NCBI GenBank assembly: GCA_950295325.1
Contig: OX485804.1
Coordinates: forward strand, 59,426,533-59,490,532
Length of the DNA stretch: 64,000 bases
Reading direction: 5' to 3'
Source: Polytrichum commune
Taxonomy: Eukaryota > Streptophyta > Polytrichopsida > Polytrichales > Polytrichaceae
In this document: in pieces, positions 22,741 through 34,955 of the stretch
Numbering within the stretch: the stretch's first letter is position 1
Layout of the letters: every line of letters starts with the position of its first letter
Notes under the pieces: model-generated
Databases searched by the model: none
Told to the model about the DNA's origin: nothing
The model's input: only the letters and a program-made list of their open reading frames with translations
Position numbers and translations under genes: made by a program

Positions 22741-24550
22741 TTGGGACAACAGAAACCCAAACTAGTATGTTCCCAATTGCAATCACCAAGATTTTGTTTT
22801 TCCATAGAGAGATGCTAGTGACACGAAATGGGAGTTGTACCAACGTCGGATTGGTATATAGGGGAATGCATGGTATATAGGTAAAGGAATGTAAATCCTC
22901 ATTATATGTGCCCAAGCGCTTTATTCAAATAAAAAGTGTTTATCAAAATTATGTGCTAACATGGTGTCAGGAGTTGCATGTTGAACGTCAGGTTTCCAAG
23001 CCCACCAGTGAAAAGGAGTGAAGGACGGCTGGGCCCATTAGATAATCTGTTTCATTCACCCCTTGCCTTTCCTGCTGATTTGTGTACATGAATTGCCAGT
23101 ACTCGGATCTGTATTATAGTTGGGTGCTTGAGGAGAATATGCAGCCACTTCCTCAGCAACTTTATGTCTATCAATATCAATGGGATGTTGATAAAGATGA
23201 TTGATGCATTTGCCAACTTCTAGGTCTTCTGATGGCATATGTGACATATTTGCTGTTACCTATTGACAAGGTTAAAACATTTGTCTCCTTTTATAGGCTC
23301 TTTGCACAATGTTTGCAGGGACAGGTATGGTACAATTCATCACTCTAGACAGCCTCTACTAAAACATCATTCCACATCAATTCACTGACTCGAACAAGAA
23401 TCGAGAATGATTGATTTTATAACACGAAGTACTGCAATGCTCATCGCAAAATTCCGTTGCACTTCAGATTGGCTGCAATTTCGTTTTCAACGTAAAAGGT
23501 CTTTTGCATTCTAAAGTATCATTTTTCAAAGGCTCTCACTTCACAGTGGAAATTTCTTACCGAAAGCAAAATTTAGAGGTCTCCAAATCTATCAAACGAT
23601 CGCATCCGCAAGATTAAATAAGAAAAATACCAATCTCATATGAGCTTAAATCCAAAACCTCCCAATCGTAATCACAATCACAAGTTCTAGTGAGAAAATT
23701 CATGTGATAGTCCAGAATTCCATACTCTTTTACATTGGTGGAAAGTTGTAAGCTTACCGTCATCTGCCAGTGATGAAACTGTCATGAGGTATAGAGTATG
23801 TGCTCAAGCGCTATGAACAAAGGTCAGGAGCTGACATTGTGGGGATTACGCAATTTCTTGTAGGGATAAAGCGAGAAGAACCGATTCCTTTGAATTAAAA
23901 GTCACCTTTTGGTATGTTTAAATAGTAAACCCCATTTATCTAGGTTAACTCTTCAAGTAACAAGTTCAGCAGATCACTTCGAGATGGACACTGATTATAA
24001 CAAGGCCATCCGCCAGTTTTAAATTGACAAACAAAACTAAACCTAGACTAAGTCTGTCTTAACCTATAACAAGGCTGTTGCCCTTCAATCTAATTTGACA
24101 TACAATAGCAATTCCCTGCAATGCGGCACCACCTCAGCATATTTACAGTTTGAACTTTCCCCTTAAATACCATCTGTAAATTGTGAATATCCAAGAATAA
24201 ACGCACCGCATTTGTTTCCAACGCCATGTTTTAGGAATGTCGGAAGTTATCATGTTTATCAAACATCATGTGCGATTCAAAAGGTACTTTGAAGACCCAT
24301 GTAGAACCACTAGCCCAGGTTTGTGAATGCATGACAGGTTCGAATGCCAAGATTACGATCACAAAGTTAAATCTACATTCTGCACAATGAAAAAACTCTG
24401 AAGAGGCCCCATTTAGCCATCAAAAGGGCATCTCGGAAATTACGTCGAAAACTGGAAATACAGTACATTCCATTGTCACCGGCAATAACAGGATACACCT
24501 TTCCCCTATACTCATGAAAACTGTCAAAGAAACATACGCTCGAGAATACC
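22648..24550. other. Helicase 3' region and intergenic space before RPS25
   Basis: The first 600 bp may hold the helicase 3' UTR. A short open stretch at about 23,086-23,202 (+) has a coding-like, Tyr/Gln-rich composition but no family match. From 23,250 to 24,550 I see no gene. The right end should hold the RPS25 3' UTR on the minus strand. Confidence 0.5.
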
Positions 24551-25294
24551 CTAAGTGTTGGTGGCCCTAGTGTAAATCTGCTGGTTGGCATGAGCGGCAA
24601 CCAGCCTGATGGTGCCCTTCGCCATCAACTCCTTAATAGCCCGCCGGGCCAAGGAACCGGTGATCTGCATGTCCATATGCACGCAAGTGAGCTTCTTATT
24701 GAGATTATGTGTGTCCAGATGATAAACCCGTCCAACCAAACATGATATGCGTCCAGATGATATATGTATACATATCCGGACGCACATATGTGAGTCTCTT
24801 GTCCCCGAAACAAATATGGCCACTTCTTAAGGAAGAGATAAGGAAACCCTAATTAATTTGTAAAATTCTGCGCGCTCTACCAAAATTTCCTGTAGCGCCG
24901 ATCTGAACAATAAGAACAAGGACAAAGTAAAGAAAGATGAGATACTTACGCGAAGACGGTCGGACAAGACTGAAGGCGTGATCAGCTTGTATTTAGGAAC
25001 CTCAACCAACAACTTGTCATAGGTACCCTGGTCGAACAAGACCATGTTGTTCACCTTCTCCTTTTGCTTTCCCTTGCTCCACTTCTTCTTCTTCTGCTTG
25101 CCACCGCCTCCGCTCTTGGGGGCCTTGGCGGCAGGCTTCTCCTCTTTCTTCTTGGGAGCCTGGACCACAAGCAAAGGTTCAACACAACAAGCAGATCACA
25201 AAACGGCAAGTGAGGCAACCGTGGAAGAAAATTGCATGAAGAGAACGTCAAACTGGAGAAGGAGCAGACAAGATATGTGTGCGCAACTTACCAT
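24551..25294 (-). CDS. RPS25: Small ribosomal subunit protein eS25 (RPS25)
   Basis: A component of the 40S subunit head. The predicted CDS is complement(24551-24664, 24950-25159, 25292-25294), 108 aa, the usual plant length. The first coding exon is only the ATG, followed directly by gtaagt. Exon 2 encodes a Lys/Ala-rich N-terminus ([19 protein letters not shown]), then [19 protein letters not shown] and [21 protein letters not shown]. Exon 3 encodes [20 protein letters not shown] and ends [10 protein letters not shown], the conserved C-terminus. All four splice sites are GT-AG. The winged-helix domain is complete and I see no defect. The promoter region carries a telo box and a site II motif. 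Confidence 0.95.
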
Positions 25295-25420
25295 GGCTGG
25301 AGCGTAGCAGTGGTCGTCGGCAGGGACGCTCGGAGCTTGAGCGGATGGAGCGACAACAAAGGGGTTTCGATAGCTTGCCTTGTTCGCTACATAGGGCAGC
25401 CGCGCAGGAGGACGACCCCC

Positions 25421-25526
25421 AAACCCTAATTTCCTCCCGCGGGCAGTTGGGGCAGCTACAAACGAGGATTTCCAGGCGGGGAAGAACGAAAGGATGAATG
25501 CATGGGAGGATGAAAGAGCTGGGCCC
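25421..25526 (-). promoter_or_regulatory. RPS25 promoter motifs: telo box and site II
   Basis: 'aaaccctaa' (telo box) lies at 25,421-25,429 and 'tgggccc' (site II, TGGGCC/T) at 25,520-25,526, about 130 and 230 bp upstream of the RPS25 ATG. In plants this pair is characteristic of ribosomal protein gene promoters and is linked to TCP and telo-box-binding factors. Confidence 0.75.
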
Positions 25527-25559
25527 AATTATCATCGACGCCAAATTTCTTTAAGTTAC

Positions 25560-26870
25560 TAGGGCAATGACATATAGAAGTAACTTACATGTACTTTTGT
25601 TATATTAGCGTTCCTAAGATTGCAAATAAAATCCTTTATGCTCTATAATATTTTTCAAATTAAAAGTTTGAAGTACACAAGATAAATGAAATGCTTCATT
25701 TTTAGTCATTTCTCAAGAAATAGGTCATCCTTCTAGTGAGATTCTCCACTTGTAGACATGTTGAAATTGAGGTGGAAATATGTACATTACATGAAGGATC
25801 ACAACATAGGATTCCTTGCAACATTTAGTAGTTTTAGCCACCATACCTCCACATAATTGTATTTTTTTTACAAATCATAATTTTATGTTGTACATAGGTT
25901 GGTTTTGAGCCCAGGACACGATTACATGACATAATGCCTTGTTATACATTATATTATGATTTTTTGCAATCACAATATTGTACATGACATTGTGCCACGC
26001 ATAACATTCTAAAGATAGACCGACTCGATCTGTCAGACCGCTAGATTCCCCTACAATATTCTAGAATCTCTCTCCATCCACGATTGGGTGTTTACTTTAT
26101 CTACATCTAAGCAGCTACAGAAGGCGACTACTCACATGGTGCATAATACGAAGCAATGAAACCGCTATGGGGTTCACTGGTCCTTTAAGTGCCTAGAAAA
26201 ATCTTTGAGAATTGTGTTATATGGTAAGGTATGTAAGCCTAAATGCAACACTTCCATGAACTTTCAGCCTTTCGAAAGAATTACACAACTTGGAAAAATC
26301 TCAAAACAAATCTTATAAATATGGAAGTGTATCATGACTCTAAACAAATAAAAATTAAATTAAATCGAAATTCATATGTGTCCTCTAGAAATTCTTAAAG
26401 TTGTTTAAGGGAATGTGCCTTTCATTACACCCTAGATGGTTCCACTGCTATTGGATTCTTTGGTGAAAATGGTCACAAAATCAGCCTTATAGTATGTAAG
26501 AGTCTCCTATTAAATGAGACTACAGTTCACCTTTTGCGAAACACTTCTTACACCACCTCATTAAGCGGGTAGATCCTAGATTGACCACTTTGATATATCA
26601 AAGTTGGTGCTCTTCTTAATCCCTTCTTACATCCTTCATATGAAGTTGACCATTGCGATTAACCAAAGGTGATGAAAATTTAAACTTGTTGCCACAGATG
26701 ATTAGTGAATTCTATATTTGACTTAGCTATGCACCGTCTCACTCACATGTTGACATCAGAGATGAAATATAGATGTCATTTTAAGGTTACTGTTACTTTT
26801 AGGCACACATATCTTACCTTAACTCTTAACTTTGTGAGAGGCCACTTTTGGCCATATATGAATGACTCTT
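25560..26870. other. Intergenic, no gene seen
   Basis: AT-rich sequence with no long ORF or recognisable repeat. It ends where LINE similarity begins near 26,880. Confidence 0.55.
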
Positions 26871-26879
26871 AAAAGCCAA

Positions 26880-28146
26880 ATTCATCCAAAAAGAAGGTGC
26901 TATGAAGGTCACAATATGTATCATTATGCAAGACTTACCAACCAAGACATCTATATCCTATACATAGACTTTAAAAACACATTTGGCTTCATTGACCATG
27001 CTAGACTCCGTGCCATTATGCAAGACCTTGGCTACCCACAAGATGTCGTAGCACTAGTAGGTAATATATATTCACAATCCTCTACAACATTTATTGGTGA
27101 ACATTTCTGAAAAATACAACCAATACCTATACAAAGAGGAACAATTCAAGGCGACACATTGAGCCCATACCTCTTTATCATCTTTCTTGAACCACTTCTT
27201 AGATGGCTACAACAAGAAAATAACGGATATACCTTCAATATCTCCAACACAAAATTAAGCTCCGCGGCCTACGCCGATGACCTCGCAGCCATATCCAACA
27301 ATATAACATCCCTCCAACACCAACTAAACAAATTAGACAAATATTGTGAATGGGCCGGCATGGACCTCGGAATTCCAAATTGCGCCATCACAGGTTGCCC
27401 AATAAATCAAAACTAAATCCCCAAGCCTTTAGAACACATTTTAGAAATATTAACATAAATTTCCGAAACCACTCCATACCTATCCTAAGCCAACATGAAC
27501 CATATGTCTACCTTGGAATCAATCTAGTGCCATCACTACAATGAAAAATACAAACACACACTACGACAACTAAACTAATCAACCAATGCAAACTACTAAC
27601 CACATGCCCAGCCACCATAAAGCAAAAAATTCAAATGATAGACACAGTTATAAGAGCCGGTATCGCCTATAGCTTCTATGTCGTACCATATTCACTCCCC
27701 GCCATCAAAAAATTAGACAAGAAAATAATTGCCCTCCACAAAACCATATGCGGTCTCCCGAAATGCCTATCAAACGCCGTTACACAATTACCACAAAATA
27801 TGTTTGGCACCGAAGCCTTCTCACTAAAAATGCATATATAATATGTATAGGTGAACAACTCATCAACGCCCTAAATGACAAAGGAAGACTAGGAAGAATC
27901 TATAATGGCTTAACCAAGTACACACTTGCCAAACATGGCGGCTCATTTAATATATCACGCATAACCCAACATGACTGCCTAAGATCACCAATCACAAGAA
28001 CATTATTTCTACTCAAAACCATTAGTAACACCCACCTTAGAAGCACACTAGAAAATTTCCCCCTCCTACCCACACCACTAGAAACACAATGGTTATGCCA
28101 AGCACAAAATAATGCAACATTAACCCCCACTACCTCCCTCAAATAC
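26880..28146 (+). mobile_element. LINE retrotransposon, left part (reverse transcriptase), 5'-truncated and degenerate
   Basis: The + strand encodes RT motifs: YILYIDFKNTFGFID (motif A aspartate), GTIQGDTLSPYLFIIFLEP (motif B) and AYADDLA (motif C, two catalytic aspartates). These follow at the spacing of non-LTR RTs, then thumb-like sequence runs to 28,146. The endonuclease and the start of RT are absent; similarity begins abruptly near 26,880-26,930, as in 5'-truncated LINEs. In-frame stops (for example TGA at 27,107) and frameshifts near 27,415, 27,540 and 27,838 break it. The frame is interrupted at the left target copy of the MULE and resumes after 39,487. The strand is strikingly G-poor and rich in A and C. 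Confidence 0.85.
28138..28146 (+). repeat. Left 9-bp target site duplication of the MULE
   Basis: 'ctcaaatac' directly precedes the left terminal inverted repeat and is identical to 39,479-39,487. Nine bases is the usual Mutator-superfamily length. Confidence 0.95.
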
Positions 28147-28606
28147 CCCTAACATTACCAAGCCCAATGGAGGTAATTACGGCCCCCATATCGAGGCTTG
28201 GCAGAGCCTTGGCAGGCCTGAAACTATCTGGCACGCCCCCCGCAACCGTGACCCGCCCTTGCCCGGGAACCTCCCTCCGGCCGACCCGGGCCACAGTGCC
28301 AGTTACGCTGCTGACGAGGCGCCACTCAGCTACCGGTGCCACGCGGTACCGCCACGCTGGCAATAACTCACCCGTCGCCGCCACGTCCTCGCGACTGGGC
28401 CACGTCATGCCATGCGCCGGAGCTCCCATCTCAAGTTACAATCACATCCCATGTGCTTCCATCATGGCATGACGGAAACCATGGCAGACATGCACCCACC
28501 GAGGCAAACTAGTTTCCCTCTATGCCTGCGGTTTGAATTTTAGGTTTATGTTGTCTCCAGCCACCGATTGCAGCTCTTTCTTTGTAACCTGCACGGGAGG
28601 ATCGCA
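28147..28606 (+). repeat. MULE left terminal inverted repeat (460 bp)
   Basis: Pairs base for base with 39,019-39,478 with no indel. I see about five substitutions, including those at the reading positions of 'gcctgaaact' versus 'gcccgaaact' and 'catgacgga' versus 'catgatgga'. GC-rich outer 300 bp. Similarity decays inward, but short blocks continue to about 28,690 ('gcagtgaatggatta'). Confidence 0.95.
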
Positions 28607-28689
28607 GGCGCAATGGATTGGCACGCTTTGATTTCAACAATGATGCAGTGAATGGATTAGGGGCATGATTAAGATCTTCAGCGCATCAT

Positions 28690-29850
28690 TTCGAATATGA
28701 TGGTTTAGGGACAAGGTAAGTGATTGAGCTCTCCAATCAAGCATCTTTTATGATATAATTGTTTGTTGCACACCCTCGATGATTGTTGCAGTACATTTTC
28801 TCCCACAAACTAATGGTTAGGCAACAATGATGCTCCGAAGATTGCTTTGTTTTCATATTGATATGCAACTGTCTATTCAACCCTCGTTTCTCAGTGATTG
28901 TAACATAATCATTCGCCGAAGATCTGCATTTTTCTTGCCGCAGTACAATCTCCACTGACAAGTTTAGGACAATGATGCCCTAAGGGGTTTCATCATTTTA
29001 GGGTACTTTTTTCCAACACTCCATTCAACAGTCCTCTCAACCTGTTTAATTGTAACCTGCTCATTAGTTGCACTACAGTCCTATCCACTTCCTTCTAAGT
29101 TTAGGGTAATTATTTGCAACAATCCATCAACCTTCCTTCCTCTTTTAGGGTAACCTAATCATTACCTACACTGCAAACCGGTCCACCTCCTTGTGTGTTT
29201 ACGGTAATTATTTGCAGCAACACTCTTTCACCGTAACCTAACCATTAGGGTCACCACTGTCCTCTCCACTTCCATGTGGCTTTACAACAATGATGTGCTA
29301 AACTTTCATCTCATGTGCCATCGATCTATCTTTTCAGTAGTCCATTCAATCGTCCCTTTTGTTTTTTGTAACATAATCATGTCTTGCTGTACATCAATCT
29401 CCACTTCCTGCTTGCTTTTCAGCAATGATGTCTTGCTCCATGTGATTTCATGTTTCATCACTTTGTCCAGTAGTATTCTCAACCTTCACGCATCATTTAC
29501 TGTATCCTATGCACTAGTTGCAGGGTAGTCCACTTCATGCTTGGTTTTGGGTTTAGAGATGTTTAAGATCTCATTTTGGGTTTCATGTTTAGTTGCAATA
29601 GTTTTCTCAACCCTCCCTCCTCATTTTCTTTTACCTACTCCATAGCTGCACTACAATGGGGTCCAGCTTGGTTCAGGGTTAGGATATGCTTCAGATCTCA
29701 TTTCGGTTTCAAGTTTAGGGTCACATTGAATAGTCTTCTCAACCTTCTTGGCTCACTTTCTGTTACCTCTGAAGTACCTGCACTGCAAGGGTTTCCAGCT
29801 TGGTTGAGGGTTAGGATATGCATGCATACCTCATGTTTATAGTAATTCCT
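28690..29850 (+). repeat. Subterminal repeat field of the MULE
   Basis: Diverged units of roughly 100-130 bp recur about nine times. Recurring words are 'ctcaacc.tcc', 'tgtaacctaatcatta', 'tgcactgcaa', 'tccacttc' and 'gtttagggt', for example near 28,880, 28,990, 29,100, 29,170, 29,340, 29,470, 29,610 and 29,735. Two further units flank the captured chaperonin piece (about 30,370-30,470 and 30,480-30,560). Arrays like this can be transposase or promoter sites; that role is inferred. Confidence 0.7.
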
Positions 29851-29926
29851 ACCCTGTTCAATGTGCAAATCTGCAGGATAAGTTCTACTCTTCTCAAAAC
29901 TGACAACAGCTTGTGTTCTTGGGCAG

Positions 29927-30297
29927 GCTGGAGTTCACAAGCTTGCCGACCTTGTTGGTGTGACCTTGGGACCAAAGGGGCGTAATGGTGTTCGTCATCG
30001 CAAGTATGGATCCAACAAGATTGTGAACGATGGTGTCATTTTTACAAAGGAGGTGTGTACTCTGGGGTTTATCCTTTACATCCCATTTTCCGAATTCTAG
30101 CATTTGATTGTGCTCAATTTCCTGCACCGGTAAACCTGTTTGTTAATTCGAGTGGAAACTACAGGGTGACTTATGTGCTGTAAGTCGTTGTGCATGTTCA
30201 GCTTCAGGATCCCGTAGAGCACATTGGAGCCAAATTGGGTGACGGGACCACAACATTTGTTCTACTCGGAGAAGGCCTCATTGCTGAGGGTGTCAAG
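29927..30297 (+). pseudogene. Captured chloroplast chaperonin-60 beta gene fragment (two exon pieces)
   Basis: 29,927-30,052 reads [15 protein letters not shown]...[17 protein letters not shown] after an 'ag', and ends at gtgtgt. 30,208-30,297 reads [20 protein letters not shown]...GLIAEGVK, again after an 'ag' and ending at gtagga. These are adjacent exons of the Cpn60 beta subunit (Rubisco-binding protein) apical and ATP-site region. About twelve residues normally lying between GAKL and GDGTTT are missing, and several conserved positions differ. Intron borders are preserved, so the capture was from genomic DNA. No other chaperonin exon is visible; it is not a working gene. Confidence 0.8.
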
Positions 30298-30958
30298 GTA
30301 GGACTCTTTCCAGAGGTTGCCTTTTGGAGTTGCAACAATTTCTAGTGATTTTGGTAGGGGCGGATATCAATTGAATAGTCTTCTCAACCTTCCCTCCTCA
30401 TTCGCTGTTACCTATTGAGCACCTGCACTGCAATGGTTTCCAGCTTGGTTTAGGGGTTTAGATATGCTAAACTTCTCATTTTCTGTTTCAAATATAGTTC
30501 CAATTTGAATAGTCCACTCAACCTTCCCTCCTCAGTGTGCACTTACCCTAACAAGGACCTAACATATCATTTCCTGCACTTCTAATTCCTGTGCTCTATT
30601 TCAAGGCAGCCTTATTATCGTCTACCTTCATCGTCGCAGGAGCAGTCTAACTTCATCGTCGCACGAGCACACCGCACACGGTGGTTACTACAGGTGTGTG
30701 CCGTCACAGTAGCGTACATCCTTGTAACATGTTCCTGGTTTTCCGTTGTGTAATTTGTCGTTTTTTCCGGTTTACTCCTCATTCGTGGGAGGCCACATAC
30801 GTCTCTTCTATTTTGTATTTTAAAGGATGGGTTTTTTTGCTTTCTGTCTTTGCAGCTCATGTGTGAAGCTCACTTTAGTTTGATGCCTGCACTCATGTAG
30901 TTTCAGACGTTAGGGTTTAAGGTGTGTAGGTTTAGGCGCTTGCAGCCTGTGTGTGAGT

Positions 30959-33900
30959 ATGGCGTTGGATGCGATCCCTCCTCGGGGGGGTTTGGGCGAC
31001 CCACACCCTCCTTCATCGCGACATATTCCTTGCTCCGCAACCACTCATCCCTCCCCATTCCAGCTCGGGCCTCTCAGTGCCTTGTTCTTAGCTATTGACG
31101 AGCAGTGTCGTTTGCAGGATATGGACAATCAAGCAGACGCCGCTATGCCAGAAGACGACCATGTGGTGTACTACGTGAATAGGGATTCGGCGGGCTGGGT
31201 GGAGCAACACGTCAGGCGGCATGTCTACATCGAGTTGAAGTTGGAGTGTACTCGCAACTGCACTTGGAACGAACACAGGGCCAAGGACGATTGGGTGTGC
31301 CTCTATTGCAGAGGATCCTTCCCGAGTAAACTGCGGCTGACAGATCACCGCTGCGGAGGCTGCCCTTCTGGACCTGTCAACTCTAGGGGGTTCAAGTGGG
31401 AACTGCCCGTGTACCCGAATTTGAAGACAGCAAAACAGGGGAAGGACCTGAAGGCGGCTTTGCAGCGCGGTGATGTGTGGGACAACCTCCACCTAGAAGA
31501 GGTTTGGTTTGGTCTAAACCCGGAGCTCCTCGATGTTTGTAAACCCCCTCCCGGAGCGAGAGTGCAGGAGCGTTGGTTTATGGAGGCGACACTTGAGACG
31601 TTGACGGCCCAATCCACCCCCCGCGTATCTTCCCCATCTCAGCCAAGCCGTCCGACACCAAGATGCAAAGTGCCAGGCCCTCGCAAGCGACAACCTGCCC
31701 CTTCCGTGACTCCAGCTTTTGTCGACATTGCTGATGACGAAAGCGACGAGGATGAAGCGCCCCCTCCCCGGCCGACCAAGCGAAGGTATGCCGAAATGGC
31801 CGACAACCAACGCCCATTCCACTCTAGCCGGCAGTTCACAGCTCATCAGCGGAAAGAGAGCTCTTTGCCCTCGCGCCAAAGTGTTGGTGGAGATCAACGC
31901 CCACCAATCCATCCACGACCTGCACAACCCTCGGCTGCTGGCGTTGGGGGACCTCCGACAAACCCCATTCTCGTTACACCTATACAAACCCGCAGCCCCT
32001 CTCCAGAGAGGGGGGTCATTTTGGCTAATCCAGCAGATGTGCCGCATGAAGAGCCAACGCCGCCTGATGCGGCGCCCCCACCTGGGTCTCCCCTTTCGAA
32101 CTCACATGTCCAACCTGATGCAGGACCGCCACCTGTTACACACGAGACCGCAAGAGGGGAGCACGATATGGCGATGGGGCTTCGAAAGGAGCGTCAATCT
32201 TTCTTGCTTCAAGCCGCAAGTGCAACGCGGGGGAGCGTGAAGATGGACGTCCCCAAGCCACCTTTGAGGCCTGCACTTCAACCCCCTGGATTGTTCCACT
32301 TGATGGCATGTGGGTTGTTGCAATTTGATTTGGACCGCGGCAACCTTGAGGACTTCGAGGCTCGGATTCACGAATGGAAAACAGGCCCAATGTTCATGGA
32401 CAAATTGTTTGCTGCATACGGCAGATTTTACAAGCCATCACATCAGGTACCAATTTTTTGTTTATTCCATGTCCCCGTGCTCTCCTCCGATAAACTCTGA
32501 ACACTGTAACATTTGTAACATCTCCTTGGGGTCTTGTGGATGTAGCACTTCAGCGTAACATCTCCTTGGCGCTTTCTATGATGTTTTGCATCTACTCTTG
32601 TGGATGTAGCATCTGAGCGTCAATATTGTGCACTAAATGAAACATGCCGTTCTCATTGTCTTTATCTTCATCATGTTACGAACATGTGTTTGTCTAATTT
32701 TGTGACATCGTTCAATAGACTCTGCTGAACTCGTAACGTGTGTTCAGGTGGTTTTCCTGTCGTCGTAACGTGTGATATACTTGTTGATGCAGGCCAAGTA
32801 AGAAGTAACGCCAACAATCACCGAGGCTGTGGTGGGGGTCGTCAACAACATTGATGATGCCGCCGCCGTGGACATGGAGATTGCTGCTCTTACCACTTAC
32901 GTTCAACACATCTTCGTCATGCGGGAGGTCGTGAAGGCACGAAAGCAATGGGAGGACGATTGCCAAAAAAAGGTGAGCGAAGCCATCGCCGCCGCCATGA
33001 AACAATGGGACGACGAGCACTACCCGCGTCTGCTCCAAGCAACTTGGGGATGGCACCCATTTTATTCAGCTTTCTTGGCCAATCCTATGTGCGTCAACTT
33101 CATTCCCAAGTATCCTTTGTCTCATTCACCTACCGAGGGTTGGGATGTGCATGAGGTCGTTTTGCAACAATGCCAGGTGAAGCGGGTGTACCCGGTGCCT
33201 TGGTCCGTCCTCCTTCTCAGATGTTTTCTCAAGTATTTCAGCCTACTGCCGCCGGTGCTATTACATCCGCAAAATGGCCTCACCGGAGCCAACATCACGC
33301 AATGGTTGAAGCTTGCAAAAGAAGCAGATGGACATGGCACTCATGCGTGGCAACTGGCAACGAGGCACTTGAAAGAAGAAGGCTTCGTGCTGTATGCGGG
33401 AGCGAGGCCGGTGGACTCCCAACAGCAATGGGTCTCAGATGTAGATGGTGCTTGGAGGGAGTTAAGAAATCCCAATCGACAATGGTGGGCAGAGTTGCGG
33501 CATTGGTGCAACGTAACGCAGTTTAGGGCAGTTTAAGACATGGCATTCCATGACAAGCAGATGTGGATCCAGGCCTGGGTGATTCGGGATCCTCCCGGTG
33601 CGGCTTCACCCTCGCTGGCACGTTACACACGGTGGCTAGAGTTTAGAGAGGACATGGACATTGGATATGTCCTCGCTAACCCGGGTAACATTGTCAACTT
33701 CCAATCCTTACATGATGTACTGCACGGAACATACAAACCAGGATGTTACGAACATAACTATGTGAATTGTGAATTGTTTGGCATATTATATGGTCCCACC
33801 TCCGGAACCCATGGAGTTTTTATATGAGCTCCGAGCTGTTGCAGAGAACATCAACAGAGAGCGTTCCGAACAGGTGGAAGTACAACATCCAGAGCCAGCC

Positions 33901-34332
33901 CACGGCGAACTGCCCATTCATGTTACTGAGATGGACGTTACAAATGCTAGCAACTCCGACAACGTCTGCAACTCTAGCACACCACAAGATGCAGAGGTTG
34001 CGCAACCCCCTGTGGAACCAGAGTCTGCTTTTGGCGTCCAAGCTGGACCTGCATGGCACATACCTATGACTCAAGTAAGGTCTTTGGAGGACTTGCCCAG
34101 TCAATTGGATTTGGACTGGCAAGATTCCACGCCCTCACTTGCTGCTCCCACGCCCTCACTTGTTGCAACTCGAAGTTTCGGGGAGGAGCTTGATGCGGTC
34201 GGGTCAGCTCAAGTGGTCGAGGAGGCGGTCGGGTTATCTGAAATTGCCGAGCCTGCCGTAGTCGTGCCCAATGACGGCTTTGCAGAAGTATCCCAGATTG
34301 CACAAGAGGCTGTCACGGAAACTACTCAATAG
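30959..34332 (+). pseudogene. MULE accessory gene (mudrB-like position), unknown protein, interrupted
   Basis: ATG 30,959 opens a 513-codon frame. Near residues 105-140 lies a Cys/His cluster, WVCLYCRGSF..K..LTDHRC, resembling one zinc finger. A long Pro/Ser-rich stretch (about residues 215-420) follows, then a block ending EWKTGPMFMDKLFAAYGRFY just before a gt at 32,447. A second block at 32,829-33,536 (acidic, then Trp-rich) ends in TAA, but the same frame continues from 33,537 (DMAFHDKQMWIQAWVIRDPP) to 33,827. An acidic tail in another frame runs to 34,332. I recognise no family. The intron near 32,447-32,800 and the frame change near 33,770 are not resolved. By position it parallels mudrB, but no sequence similarity is claimed. 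Confidence 0.6.
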
Positions 34333-34955
34333 GTGTACTTGCAGTCGTTCGAAGCGGGTGGAATACCCTTCACATGCATTGTAGGCTCGATAACGTTGTA
34401 GATTACAAGTTAGATACATGTAACAAATTGCCTAAACTGTTGGTGCATGCATTCATTGACTTGCTGGGATTATTCATGGACTAAGTTGGGATTGCAAACG
34501 TGATAGCTTTGCAAAATTGTAGGAGCATTGAAATTATGGTTAAGACATACACTCAGACATACCCTTAGGGATGAACTCTGAACACTGTAACATTTGTAAC
34601 ATGGGTCCAGTTTGTTTTCATTCTTGGAGAATGAGTGCATAATGCTTGTGGCATTGGTCTGAGCATCTGGTTGTGCACTGATAGCTTACTAGTTAGAGAC
34701 AGAATACAGTTACATATAATCGTTACAGATGGAACACTCGCATGAATACCCAAAACAAGGAGCATGTATCCTTCATTTCCAAACAGCGTATGCAATGTAA
34801 TATGGAGAATTATTGAAGAGCAAAGTAGGGCGCAATGTTACAAATGCATGATCACCTAAAACCAGGCCCATGTATCCTTCATTTCCAAACGTTATTTGCA
34901 ATGTAACGTGGAGAGTCAATGAAATGCCAACTAGGGAACATGTTACAAATGCGAA

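Noticed and set aside
28167-28472. A 101-codon ORF also present at 39,153-39,458
   Set aside because: It lies wholly within the GC-rich terminal inverted repeats of the MULE, and both strands are open. This is a compositional effect.
30953-30958. Upstream start (GTG) for the MULE accessory gene
   Set aside because: A GTG start is not expected for a nuclear plant gene; ATG 30,959 is in the same frame.
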